Assembly (NCBI RefSeq): GCF_002236805.1
Contig: NZ_NIQA01000004.1
Span: forward strand, 186,001-250,000
DNA from: Pusillimonas sp. T2
Lineage (GTDB): Bacteria > Pseudomonadota > Gammaproteobacteria > Burkholderiales > Burkholderiaceae_B
Reading direction: 5' to 3'
Length of the DNA stretch: 64,000 nt
The position numbers and the translations under genes were made by a program. Below the pieces are notes generated by a model. That model did not search any database, had not been told where the DNA came from, and worked only from the letters and a program-made list of their open reading frames with translations. Positions within the stretch are counted from its first letter, which is position 1, and each line of letters opens with the position of its first letter. Positions 24,113 through 34,048 of the stretch are shown here, in pieces.

Positions 24113-25996
24113 ATGACCCTGGACCAAACCCTGATTCTGTGTATTTTGCTCGTAACCATCGGCTTGTTTCTATGGGGGCGCTGGCGTCACGACATGGTCG
24201 CTACTGGCGCGATGCTGGCGTGTGTGTTTACCGGTCTGGTCAATCCATCCGACGCCTTTGCCGGGTTCGGGCATACCGCGGTGGTTACAGTAGCCTGTGT
24301 GCTGGTGCTGAGCAGTGCGTTGCAGTCGTCCGGCGCGGTCGATGTCTTGACCACGACTTTGCTGCCTGCCAAAGCAGGCCCCATGCTTAGCATTGCAGCG
24401 CTTACGGCATTGGCTGCGTTCTTGTCGGGCTTCATGAACAACGTGGGAGCGCTGGCGTTGCTCATGCCGGTGGCCATTCAGGTTGCGAGCCGTTTGTCGC
24501 TAGCGCCGGGGCAAGTGCTCATGCCGCTAGCGTTCGGCTCCATTCTGGGGGGCACCACAACCCTTATCGGTACGCCGCCCAACCTCATTATTTCGGGCTT
24601 TCGCGATTCGGCTGGGTTAGGTACTTTTGCCATGTTTGACTTCAGGCCGGTGGGCGTAGGGGTGACCGTGGTCGGGGTCGTGTTTATCGCCTTACTGGGT
24701 TGGCGTTTGGTTCCGGTTCGCGAGAAAGCCGGTATCGAGGGTTTCGAAACCGAGGCCTACATGACCGAAGCCCGAGTGCCTGAAGAAAGCAAACTGGCCG
24801 GCAAATCCTTGCGCGAGCTCGATACCGAGTTTGACGAGCTGGATGCCCAGATTATCGGGCTGGTGCGCAACGAGGTTCGCATGATGGCGCCTAGCGCCGC
24901 ACGGGTTGTGCGTGCTAACGATATTCTGGTGATTGAAACTGATGCCGAGCGCCTGGCCGATGTCCTGTCTCGATTCGGGCTGGTGCTTGAAGAGGCTCAG
25001 TCCAATCAGGTAGACGATGAGTCGCAGGCCGATGACGCTGACGGTCAGAGCCTTGCAGCCGAGAAGAGGCGTAAAAGTTTGGTTCAAGACAATCCGACCG
25101 ACCCAGCCGAAGAAGGGTCCGCCGATCGTCCGGAAGAGTTTGTCTTGCAAGAGTTGGCTGTTTTGCCCACTTCCGAACTGGTCAATCGTTCGGCCAGCGA
25201 CCTGTTGCTGCGCACGCGTTATGGCATTAACCTGCTGGCAGTATCACGTCAGGGGCAGCGGCTTACCACCCGTCTGAGAACCCTGAGGTTGCGTGCTGGT
25301 GATCTGCTGTTGTTGCAGGGCCCTTCGGAGGCTTTGGGCGGGTTTGCCGGAGCCATGGGCGCAGTGCCGTTGGCGCAGCGCAATGTGCGTATTCCAGACA
25401 AGCGTAATGCTGTCTTGTCCTCCGTCATTATGGGTCTGGCAGTGCTGTCGGCCGCGTCGGGGTGGGTGTCGGCGGCCATCGCCTTTGCAGCCGGGGTTCT
25501 GGCGTCTATGGTGTTTCGTACCGTGTCGTTGCGCTCTGTTTACGAGCAGGTCGATTGGCCGGTTATCGTGCTACTGGCCATGTTGCTGCCTGTGGCAGGC
25601 GCCATGCAAAGCACCGGGGCGGCCGGCGTAGTCGCCGGTTTTTTGCTTGATCATCTGGCGCGCGGGGATGCCGTGGTGGCGCTTGTCGTTGTATTTGTGA
25701 CCACCATGCTTCTGACCGACTTAATGAATAACGCCGCAACCGCGGCCGTATTGGCGCCTATTGCGCTAGGTGCGGCGCAGCAGCTAGGTGTCAATCCCGA
25801 TACTTTTCTGATGGCCGTCGCCATTGGGGCGTCTTGTGCTTTTATGACGCCCATCGGTCACCAGAACAACACCCTTATTCTCGGGCCCAGTGGTTTTCGT
25901 TTTGGCGATTACTGGCGGATGGGCCTACCACTGGATATATTAGTCATAGCAACCGCTGTGCCGCTGTTGTTGTGGGTCTGGCCTTTAAAAGGGTAA
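24113..25996 (+). CDS. SLC13-type (DASS) anion transporter with two RCK_C domains
   Basis: A 627-residue permease. Two membrane halves (about residues 1-200 and 430-627) flank two TrkA-C/RCK_C regulatory domains (about 215-300 and 345-425). FLSGFMNNVGALALLMP and GGTTTLIGTPPNLIISGF in the first half, and LTDLMNNAATAAVLAPIAL with FMTPIGHQNNTLI in the second, are the paired substrate and sodium sites of the divalent-anion symporter family. An acidic, unstructured linker of about 55 residues joins the RCK domains. A SulP-type gene begins 2 bp after its stop. The substrate may be sulfate or a dicarboxylate, and the SulP neighbour favours an inorganic anion (inference). Confidence 0.8.
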   Translation: MTLDQTLILCILLVTIGLFLWGRWRHDMVATGAMLACVFTGLVNPSDAFAGFGHTAVVTVACVLVLSSALQSSGAVDVLTTTLLPAKAGPMLSIAALTALAAFLSGFMNNVGALALLMPVAIQVASRLSLAPGQVLMPLAFGSILGGTTTLIGTPPNLIISGFRDSAGLGTFAMFDFRPVGVGVTVVGVVFIALLGWRLVPVREKAGIEGFETEAYMTEARVPEESKLAGKSLRELDTEFDELDAQIIGLVRNEVRMMAPSAARVVRANDILVIETDAERLADVLSRFGLVLEEAQSNQVDDESQADDADGQSLAAEKRRKSLVQDNPTDPAEEGSADRPEEFVLQELAVLPTSELVNRSASDLLLRTRYGINLLAVSRQGQRLTTRLRTLRLRAGDLLLLQGPSEALGGFAGAMGAVPLAQRNVRIPDKRNAVLSSVIMGLAVLSAASGWVSAAIAFAAGVLASMVFRTVSLRSVYEQVDWPVIVLLAMLLPVAGAMQSTGAAGVVAGFLLDHLARGDAVVALVVVFVTTMLLTDLMNNAATAAVLAPIALGAAQQLGVNPDTFLMAVAIGASCAFMTPIGHQNNTLILGPSGFRFGDYWRMGLPLDILVIATAVPLLLWVWPLKG

Positions 25997-25998
25997 CT

Positions 25999-27810
25999 AT
26001 GCAAGATCCGTCGGATCGGCCATCGTCGGCCAGTACACGCGAACCAACGCAGGTCGGTTCGGCTAACGCTGGCCAGCCTGGCTTTGTCGAGCGTGTCATG
26101 CCCGGGCTGCATGCGCTTTTGCATTACAACCGGGCCTGGCTTAAAAGCGATATTGTCGCCGGCTTGGTGCTGGTGACTATTCTGGTACCGGTGGGTATTG
26201 CTTATTCGGCGGCGGCAGGTTTGCCCGGCGTTTACGGTTTGTATGCCACCATAATCCCGCTGTTTGTCTACGCCTTGTTTGGGCCGAGTCGTATTCTGGT
26301 GCTGGGACCCGATTCTGCGCTGGCTGCAGTAATTTTTGCCGTGGTTGTCCCGTTGTCTGGCGGCGATCCTGCCAAGGCCGTGGCATTGGCAGGGGCTATG
26401 GCTATCGCCGCGGGTGTCACCTCGTTGCTTGCCGGCTTCATCAAACTGGGGTTCGTGACCGATCTGTTGTCCAAACCCATACGCTATGGCTACATGAACG
26501 GCATTGCGATTGTGGTCATGGTCAGCCAGGCGCCCACGTTGTTCGGCTTCACTGTCGATGCCGACAATATCATCGGCAAGTTTATCGGCTTTGTCGCAGG
26601 GGTGGCTCAGGGTAAAACGCATTGGCCTACGCTGGCCATTGGGGCTGGGGCGTTGGCGCTCATTGCCCTGTTGCGTCGCAACTTGCGTATTTCAGGCATT
26701 TTGGTGGCTGTATTGGCCGCTATGCTAACGGTCGGTTTATTCGATCTCGACCAGCACGGTATCGCCGTATTGGGGGCATTACCCCAAGGTTTCCCTGCGT
26801 TCACTGTGCCGCTTATTCCTTTGACCGATCTTTTTCAGGTGGCCATCGGGGGCGCCGTTGCTGCTGTGCTGGCCTTTTCGGAAACCAGCGTGCTGTCGCG
26901 CACGTACGCCATGAAAACCGGTGACCCGGTTAACCCGGATAAAGAAATGATTGGTCTTGGGGCGGCCAATTTGGTCACTGGCTTTTTTCAGGGTTTTCCG
27001 GTTAGCAGTAGCGCATCGCGCACGCCGGTTGCCGATGCCGCCGGCGCCAAAACCCAACTGGCTTGCGTTGTGGGTGCGTTTGTCGTTTTGCTGCTGATTG
27101 TTTATGGGCCCAATCTGCTGAAGACCTTGCCTGATGCCGTGTTGGCCGCTGTGGTGATTGCATCCATGGTCGGGTTGATGGATTTGAAAAGTCTGGTTCG
27201 TATCTATCGTATGCGTCCGGCCGAGTTCTGGCTTTCGGTAGGGTGCTCGGCAGGTGTAATTGTGCTGGGTACCATTGAAGGTATCGGGTTGGCTGTGGTT
27301 ATCGCGTTGGTGGCTTTTGTATGGGAAAGCTGGCGGCCTTATTCGGCCATTTTGTCGCGTGTAGATGGTCTGAAGGGCTATCACGACATTAGCCGGTACC
27401 CGCAAGGACGCCGAATTCCCGGTCTGGTCTTGTTCCGTTGGGACGCGCCTTTGTTTTTTGCCAATGCCGAACTGTTTTCTATGCGGGTGCTCGATGCGAT
27501 TGAGTCCTCACCTACGCCTACACGTTGGCTGATCGTGGCGGCCGAACCAGTGACCAGTGTCGATGTGACGGCTGCCGATGTATTGTCTGAACTTAAAGAA
27601 AGGTTGGACGCACGAGGCATCGTGCTGGCGTTTGCCGAAATGAAAGACCCGGTGAAAGATGACCTGAAAGCCTTAGGGTTGTTTTCCAGGTTCGAAAAAG
27701 ATCATTTTTTTCCGACCTTGGGGCAGGCGGTGAACGGGTATCTTGAAGAAAACGGTGTGTCCTGGACAGACTGGGATGAAGACCGTCCTGCAGGTGAGGG
27801 GCCGGTTTAA
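25999..27810 (+). CDS. SulP-family anion transporter with STAS domain
   Basis: A 603-residue SLC26/SulP protein. The membrane domain (about 30-430) includes GLVLVTILVPVGIAYSAAAGLPGVYGLY, the ALFGPSRILVLGPDSALA block, and GFFQGFPVSSSASRTPVADAAGAKTQLA at the anion site. The C-terminal STAS domain (about 460-575) is seen in PGLVLFRWDAPLFFANAELF and VTSVDVTAADVLSEL. It probably imports sulfate or bicarbonate with H+ or Na+. ATG 25999 lies 2 bp after the preceding stop, so the pair is co-expressed. An overlapping upstream frame from 25834 was rejected as internal to the SLC13 gene. Confidence 0.85.
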   Translation: MQDPSDRPSSASTREPTQVGSANAGQPGFVERVMPGLHALLHYNRAWLKSDIVAGLVLVTILVPVGIAYSAAAGLPGVYGLYATIIPLFVYALFGPSRILVLGPDSALAAVIFAVVVPLSGGDPAKAVALAGAMAIAAGVTSLLAGFIKLGFVTDLLSKPIRYGYMNGIAIVVMVSQAPTLFGFTVDADNIIGKFIGFVAGVAQGKTHWPTLAIGAGALALIALLRRNLRISGILVAVLAAMLTVGLFDLDQHGIAVLGALPQGFPAFTVPLIPLTDLFQVAIGGAVAAVLAFSETSVLSRTYAMKTGDPVNPDKEMIGLGAANLVTGFFQGFPVSSSASRTPVADAAGAKTQLACVVGAFVVLLLIVYGPNLLKTLPDAVLAAVVIASMVGLMDLKSLVRIYRMRPAEFWLSVGCSAGVIVLGTIEGIGLAVVIALVAFVWESWRPYSAILSRVDGLKGYHDISRYPQGRRIPGLVLFRWDAPLFFANAELFSMRVLDAIESSPTPTRWLIVAAEPVTSVDVTAADVLSELKERLDARGIVLAFAEMKDPVKDDLKALGLFSRFEKDHFFPTLGQAVNGYLEENGVSWTDWDEDRPAGEGPV

Positions 27811-27830
27811 GTTAGGCGCCATGCACCGGC

Positions 27831-27850
27831 AGGGGGGCGTATGCCCCCCT
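27831..27850. terminator. Hairpin between convergent SulP and deaminase genes
   Basis: AGGGGGGC (27831-27838), loop GTAT, GCCCCCCT (27843-27850) is a perfect 8-bp GC-rich stem in the 59-bp gap between convergent genes. The U-runs are weak on both sides, so termination efficiency is uncertain. Confidence 0.5.
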
Positions 27851-27869
27851 TGTCCGGCGTACGCTCTTG

Positions 27870-28913
<1,044 letters not shown>

Positions 28914-28939
28914 TTATCGCGTTCTAAAAAATCGGGCGC

Positions 28940-29317
28940 TTAGCGGCGAAAGCGCCACGCTGCCATGGCAACCATAACCCATGCAGCAATAAATGCAACG
29001 CCACCAATAGGCGTAACCGCACCAAGCGTTCGGATGCCGGTCAGCGCCAGTATATAAAGGCTGCCGCTAAAAATAATGACGCCGGCAAACATGACCAGGC
29101 CGGCGGCCAGCAACAGTTTTGATGCAAAGTGGGGGGCAAGGGCGGCAACGCCCAACATACCCAGCCCATGTATCATTTGATACAGTACGGCTGTTTGCCA
29201 TACCGCCAGCATGTCGGCAGATAGCCAGGCTTTTAGGCCATGCGCACCAAACGCGCCTGCGCCCACGCCAGTCATCAGGCAAAGGGCGGCCAATAAAACA
29301 AGGTGACGGTCACTCAT
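28940..29317 (-). CDS. DUF423 membrane protein
   Basis: A 125-residue inner-membrane protein with four hydrophobic segments. GVGAGAFGAHGLKAWLSADMLAVWQTAVLYQMIHGLGML and GSLYILALTGIRTLGAVTPIGG are DUF423 family blocks. Its function is unknown. It starts close to, and in the opposite direction from, the peptide-type ABC transporter operon. Confidence 0.9.
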   Translation of the reverse strand: MSDRHLVLLAALCLMTGVGAGAFGAHGLKAWLSADMLAVWQTAVLYQMIHGLGMLGVAALAPHFASKLLLAAGLVMFAGVIIFSGSLYILALTGIRTLGAVTPIGGVAFIAAWVMVAMAAWRFRR

Positions 29318-29341
29318 GGTTTCTCTCCTGCAATTGTCGTT

Positions 29342-31612
29342 ATGTTAACCGCGAGGCGTGCTTCGCGCAGGCAGGCTCCGCCTGCATTGTCGGTCGCTCG
29401 TGCCCTGGTGCGGTTGCCTAAAAAGCTGACGCGCGCCGTTTTGTGGGTTGGCCTGCTTGCTCTTACCGCCTGCTCACCGCAGCCGGTCAATAGTCCATAT
29501 CCCGAACAGCAACTTTCTGAAAACGTTTTGTATACGGCGTTTTCCCAGCGTTCGCCTAAGTATCTCGACCCGGCAAGCTCTTACTCGACCGACGAAACGC
29601 CGTTTACCTATTCGATTTACGAGCCCTTGTATGGCTATCACTACCTAAAACGGCCCTACGAACTGATACCGCGTACGGCAGTCGATATTGCCACCCCGCA
29701 GTACTTCGACGCTAATGATCAGCCGCTGCCTCCCGACGCCCCAGGCGAGGCTATTGCCTACAGCGTGTACAACATCAGTCTGCAGTCGGGCATTAGGTTT
29801 CAGCCGCACCCTGCGTTTGCGCGTGATACCGACGGCAGCTACCTTTATTGGCCATTGTCTGCAGACGGTCTGAAAGACCGCTACGCCGTTACCGACTTCG
29901 AAGTAACAGCAACGCGTGAACTGACGGCGCATGACTACGTGTACGCGATTCGGCGCTTGGCCAGCCCGCGCGTGGTCTCGCCGGCTTTTGGCGTGTTGTC
30001 GTCTCATATAGTGGGGCTTACCGATTACGCGGCTCGGTTGAAACAGGCAGATGCTGCCTTGAAGGCCGAGCAGGGTGACGGCGCCTGGCTTGATTTGCGT
30101 GCTCATGGGTTTGACGGTGTTAAGGCGCTTGATGACCGCACGCTGCAAATTCGGGTCAAGGGCAAGTATCCGCAATTTAAATATTGGCTGGCCATGACGT
30201 TTACGGCGCCGGTACCCTGGGAAGCCGATCGGTTCTATCACCAGCCAGGCATGGCGCAACATAATTTGTCCTTGAACACCTGGCCGGTCGGTACCGGTCC
30301 TTATATGTTGGTTGAGTCCATTCAAAATCGTCGGCACGTCATGGCGCGTAACCCCAATTTCAGGGGTGAGCCCTACCCGTGCGAAGGTACGCCAAAAGAT
30401 CAAAAAGCCGGCTTGCTGGCCGACTGCGGTCAAATGACGCCGTTTATCGATCGCATCGAGTTCTCGCTCGAAAAAGAAAGCGTTCCGCTGATGGGTAAGT
30501 TTTTGCAAGGCTATTACGACATTCCCGAGGCTGACGGCGGCAACTACGGCGTGGCCATGCGGGTGGCGGCCAGCGATTCGGCAGAGAAGGCTGCGCTTTA
30601 TGCCGATCACGGGTTGCAGTTGTTGGCCTCAACCGAGGCGCAAATTACGTATCTTGGTTTTAACTGGCTGGATCCGGTGGTGGGGCAGGGCGATACCCCC
30701 GAACAGCAAGAAAAGAACCGAAAGCTGAGGCAGGCCATCAGCATCGCGTTTGACTGGGAACAATTCATCTCTATTTTTCTGAACGACCAGGGTGAGGTTG
30801 CCTATGGCCCAGTGCCGCCTGGCATCGCCGGTTATGAAGGTTTGCCTCAGGGGCTGAACCGCCAGGTTTATCGCTGGGAAGACGGGCGTGCTGTTCGCCG
30901 CAGTCTTGACGAGGCGCGTCGGTTACTGGCCGAGGCCGGCTACCCCGATGGCCGACATGTCGATACGGGCGAACCGCTGGTGTTGTATTTCGATTCGTCC
31001 GCGGGGATGGGCTCCAATGCCACCCTCGACTGGATGCGCCGTCAACTTAAGGCGCTGAACATCGAGCTGGAAATTCGGGCTACCGATTACAACCGCTTTC
31101 AAGACAAAATGAGGCAAGGTACGGCGCAGATGTTCATGTGGGGATGGGTGGCCGATTACCCTGATGCCGAGAACTTTCTGTTTTTGCTCTACGGGGGCAA
31201 CGCCAAGGCAAAAACTGGCGGAGAAAACGCCTCAAACTACCAAAACCCACGCTACGACGCACTTTTTCGGCAAATGCGGTTTCTTGACGACGGCCCTGAG
31301 AAAGATCGTCTGGTACAAGAAATGATCAAAATAGCCCAAGAGGACATGCCCTGGATGTTTGGCTTTTATCCGATGTCGGGCGGGGCTTATCAGGCCTGGG
31401 TGGCCAACGCCAAGCCCACGCAAATGGTACGTAACACCCTGCAGTACCTGAAGCTTGACCCGCATACGCGCGCCGATCGCGTTGCGCAATGGAACCGGCC
31501 GGTGTGGTGGCCGCTTTGGTTGGGTTTGTTGGTGCTGGCCCTGGGGGTTTGGCCAGCTTGGCGCGTGCTTAAGCGTCGCGAGCAGGCGACTGCCCTCGGA
31601 GACCCAAAATGA
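29342..31612 (+). CDS. Peptide-type ABC transporter substrate-binding lipoprotein with C-terminal membrane helix
   Basis: About 756 residues counted from ATG 29342. The start is uncertain. GTG 29408 or TTG 29414 would place a normal lipoprotein signal at the very N-terminus, and none has a clear Shine-Dalgarno site. The signal KKLTRAVLWVGLLALTAC ends in a lipobox, so the cysteine is probably lipidated. The body is an SBP_bac_5 (oligopeptide-binding) domain, with TWPVGTGPYMLVE, AISIAFDWEQFI and MFMWGWVADYPDAENFLFLLYGG. Unusually, a hydrophobic helix WWPLWLGLLVLALGVWPAW followed by basic residues closes the protein, so it may be anchored at both ends. It is longer than the typical 530-residue binding protein. 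The stop overlaps the first permease start (ATGA). Confidence 0.8.
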   Translation: MLTARRASRRQAPPALSVARALVRLPKKLTRAVLWVGLLALTACSPQPVNSPYPEQQLSENVLYTAFSQRSPKYLDPASSYSTDETPFTYSIYEPLYGYHYLKRPYELIPRTAVDIATPQYFDANDQPLPPDAPGEAIAYSVYNISLQSGIRFQPHPAFARDTDGSYLYWPLSADGLKDRYAVTDFEVTATRELTAHDYVYAIRRLASPRVVSPAFGVLSSHIVGLTDYAARLKQADAALKAEQGDGAWLDLRAHGFDGVKALDDRTLQIRVKGKYPQFKYWLAMTFTAPVPWEADRFYHQPGMAQHNLSLNTWPVGTGPYMLVESIQNRRHVMARNPNFRGEPYPCEGTPKDQKAGLLADCGQMTPFIDRIEFSLEKESVPLMGKFLQGYYDIPEADGGNYGVAMRVAASDSAEKAALYADHGLQLLASTEAQITYLGFNWLDPVVGQGDTPEQQEKNRKLRQAISIAFDWEQFISIFLNDQGEVAYGPVPPGIAGYEGLPQGLNRQVYRWEDGRAVRRSLDEARRLLAEAGYPDGRHVDTGEPLVLYFDSSAGMGSNATLDWMRRQLKALNIELEIRATDYNRFQDKMRQGTAQMFMWGWVADYPDAENFLFLLYGGNAKAKTGGENASNYQNPRYDALFRQMRFLDDGPEKDRLVQEMIKIAQEDMPWMFGFYPMSGGAYQAWVANAKPTQMVRNTLQYLKLDPHTRADRVAQWNRPVWWPLWLGLLVLALGVWPAWRVLKRREQATALGDPK

Positions 31613-32586
31613 CTGCATATATTATCCGGCGTCTGCTTTACGGCGTGGCTGTTTTAATTGGCGTCAACCTGCTGACTTTTGTGTTGTTTTTTGCTGTGAA
31701 TACGCCTGACGATATGGCGCGGCTGGCCATTGGCGGGCAGCGCGTCAGCGCCGACGCTGTTGAAAAATGGAAAGTCGATCGCGGTTACGACAAGCCGCTG
31801 TTTTACAACCCCGCCGCGGCCGGCATCGATAAGGTGACCGATACGATTTTCTATGAAAGGTCGGTACCGCTGCTTCGGTTCGATTTCGGGTTTTCGGATG
31901 CGGGTCGCGACATAGGCTACGAGATCAAGCAGCGGATGGGGCCGAGTCTTGCTCTGGCGCTGCCCAGTTTTTTTCTAGGGCTGATCGCCAGTGTCGCCTT
32001 TGCGCTGTTGCTGGTGTTTTTCAGGGCAACCCGATTCGATTTTGCGGGCGTGGTGCTGTGCGTCGTCATGTTGTCCATTTCGGGGCTCTTCTACATCATT
32101 GCCGGGCAATGGCTGTTTGCCAAAGTACTGCGTTGGGTACCTTATTCAGGCTATCTCGATGGCCTCGAAAGTTTGCGGTTTCTGGTGTTGCCGGTGTTGG
32201 TGGCGGTTCTTTCTGGCCTGGGCAGCGAGGCCCGTTTTTATCGCACGCTCTTCCTCGAGGAAATCGGCAAGGACTACGTCCGCACGGCGCGCGCCAAGGG
32301 GTTGTCCGAACGCATCGTGCTGTTTCGCCATGTGTTGCGTAATGCCTCCCTGCCCATCCTGACGGGGACGGTGTCTGCTATTCCGCTGTTGTTCATGGGT
32401 AGTCTTATTGCCGAATCTTTTTTCGGTATTCCGGGCTTGGGTAGCTACACCATAGACGCCATCAACGCGCAAGACTTTTCAATTGTGCGCGCCATGGTTT
32501 TCCTGGGGTCAGCCCTTTATATTGCAGGGCTGTTGCTGGCCGACATTTCTTATACCCTGGTCGATCCCCGGGTTCGATTCGAGTAA
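31609..32586 (+). CDS. Peptide-type ABC transporter permease (DppB/OppB-like)
   Basis: A 325-residue permease. RRLLYGVAVLIGVNLLTFVLFF at the N-terminus, the extracytoplasmic segment to about residue 110, and EEIGKDYVRTARAKGLSERIVLFRHVLRNASLPILT in the ATPase-coupling EAA loop are DppB-family features. PLLFMGSLIAESFFGIPGLG is the last conserved helix pair. Overlap with the preceding gene by 4 bp indicates coupled translation. Confidence 0.9.
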   Translation: MTAYIIRRLLYGVAVLIGVNLLTFVLFFAVNTPDDMARLAIGGQRVSADAVEKWKVDRGYDKPLFYNPAAAGIDKVTDTIFYERSVPLLRFDFGFSDAGRDIGYEIKQRMGPSLALALPSFFLGLIASVAFALLLVFFRATRFDFAGVVLCVVMLSISGLFYIIAGQWLFAKVLRWVPYSGYLDGLESLRFLVLPVLVAVLSGLGSEARFYRTLFLEEIGKDYVRTARAKGLSERIVLFRHVLRNASLPILTGTVSAIPLLFMGSLIAESFFGIPGLGSYTIDAINAQDFSIVRAMVFLGSALYIAGLLLADISYTLVDPRVRFE

Positions 32587-32590
32587 CGCC

Positions 32591-34048
32591 ATGCCGGAAT
32601 TCGTTTTTCTGTTCACCGATGTTTTTATCGTGCTGTTGTTTGCGGCAATGCTGGCCTACGGCTTTCATGTGCGGCGCAGTGCCGCATTGCGTGCGGCCTG
32701 GCGTAACGTGGGGCAGTCTTCAGCAGCTATGTGTGCGGCCGTCGTGCTCTTTTGTTTTGCCTTGGTGGCGTTGCTTGACTCCATTCATTACCGTCCGGTG
32801 CTGCCCGCCGAACCCGGCCAGCCCGATCAAGCCGTTGTCTATTCACCGGTCGTTCGGTCGGCGCTCGACGACCTGTTGTCGTATACGCAAATGGCGCAGC
32901 CCGAAAAGACTTATTCTGCGCCGCTTGCTATACGGCAATTTACCAAAGAGACTCAGTTGCTTGACGGTCAACCCGTGCGTGACTTTCCGCGCCTGGTTCA
33001 TGCGGGTCTGTCGCTGTCGTCAGATTCGGGGCATACAGCCGATGTGCTGCAACGCAGTTTGCTTGGGGTTGGCGTAGGCCTGTGCCTTGCGTTGGGGCTG
33101 GCGGGGTTGCTGACGCTTGTCGCGTTGCGTGGCGGGCGTCATGCCAGGCAAGCATTTGATTACTGGTGGCAAGGGCAGACGCAATTGCCGTGGCGAGCGA
33201 TGTGGATCATGACGGCCATACTGCTAATGCTGTGTGGTTTGGTTGTGTCTCTAAGCCTTGACTACCATGTGTTGGGCACCGATCGTACGGGCAACGACGT
33301 TTTGCGTCAGGCGCTCAAAAGCATTCGGACGGCGCTGGTTATCGGTACATTGACGACGCTGTCCATGTTGCCGCCGGCCTTGGTGTTTGGCCTTTCGGCA
33401 GGGTATTTCAAGGGGCGTGTCGACGACGTCATCCAGTACATTTACACCACACTGACGTCGATTCCCGGTGTGCTGCTTATTGCTGCCTGCGTGCTGATGA
33501 TGCAGGTGTATATCGACACCAACCCAGATGCCTTTCCCACGGTAGCGGCGCGGGCCGACTTGCGACTGTTTTTGTTGTGCCTGATTCTTGGGCTCACCGG
33601 CTGGGCCGGCTTGTGCCGTTTGCTTCGTGCCGAGGCCCTGAAGTTGCGCGAACTAGAATACGTTCAGGCGGCGCGGGCGTTTGGCGTCAGTCACTGGCGC
33701 ATCATGTTTCGTCACCTTCTACCCAATGTTATGCATATTGTTCTAATTACGATGGTGCTGCAGTTCTCGGGGTTGGTGCTTTACGAAGCTGTTCTTTCTT
33801 ATCTGGGTATCGGTGTCGACCCTAGCATGGCGTCGTTCGGTACGATGATCGATGCGTCGCGTCTTGAAATGTCGCGCGACCCAATGATTTGGTGGAATCT
33901 GTTGGCCGCCTTTGCGTTTATGCTGGCCTTGGTGCTTGCTGCCAATATTTTTGCCGATGCCGTGCAACAGGCGTTTGACCCGCGTATGCGCCGGTTCAAG
34001 CCTGTGCGCAAGTTGAAGGCGTTCGTGAATTCCGGGGGGCGCTCATGA
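32591..34048 (+). CDS. Peptide-type ABC transporter permease (DppC/OppC-like) with enlarged N-terminus
   Basis: A 485-residue permease, roughly 190 residues longer than DppC. Residues 1-210 contain an initial hydrophobic segment, a second around 50-70, a soluble stretch of about 110 residues, and another helix. The canonical DppC domain follows with SLDYHVLGTDRTGNDVLRQALKSIRTALVIG, ELEYVQAARAFGVSHWRIMFRHLLPN (EAA loop) and YEAVLSYLGIGVDPSMASFG. ATG 32591 was taken, as the longer frame upstream lies inside the previous gene. The ATPase start overlaps its stop. Confidence 0.85.
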   Translation: MPEFVFLFTDVFIVLLFAAMLAYGFHVRRSAALRAAWRNVGQSSAAMCAAVVLFCFALVALLDSIHYRPVLPAEPGQPDQAVVYSPVVRSALDDLLSYTQMAQPEKTYSAPLAIRQFTKETQLLDGQPVRDFPRLVHAGLSLSSDSGHTADVLQRSLLGVGVGLCLALGLAGLLTLVALRGGRHARQAFDYWWQGQTQLPWRAMWIMTAILLMLCGLVVSLSLDYHVLGTDRTGNDVLRQALKSIRTALVIGTLTTLSMLPPALVFGLSAGYFKGRVDDVIQYIYTTLTSIPGVLLIAACVLMMQVYIDTNPDAFPTVAARADLRLFLLCLILGLTGWAGLCRLLRAEALKLRELEYVQAARAFGVSHWRIMFRHLLPNVMHIVLITMVLQFSGLVLYEAVLSYLGIGVDPSMASFGTMIDASRLEMSRDPMIWWNLLAAFAFMLALVLAANIFADAVQQAFDPRMRRFKPVRKLKAFVNSGGRS

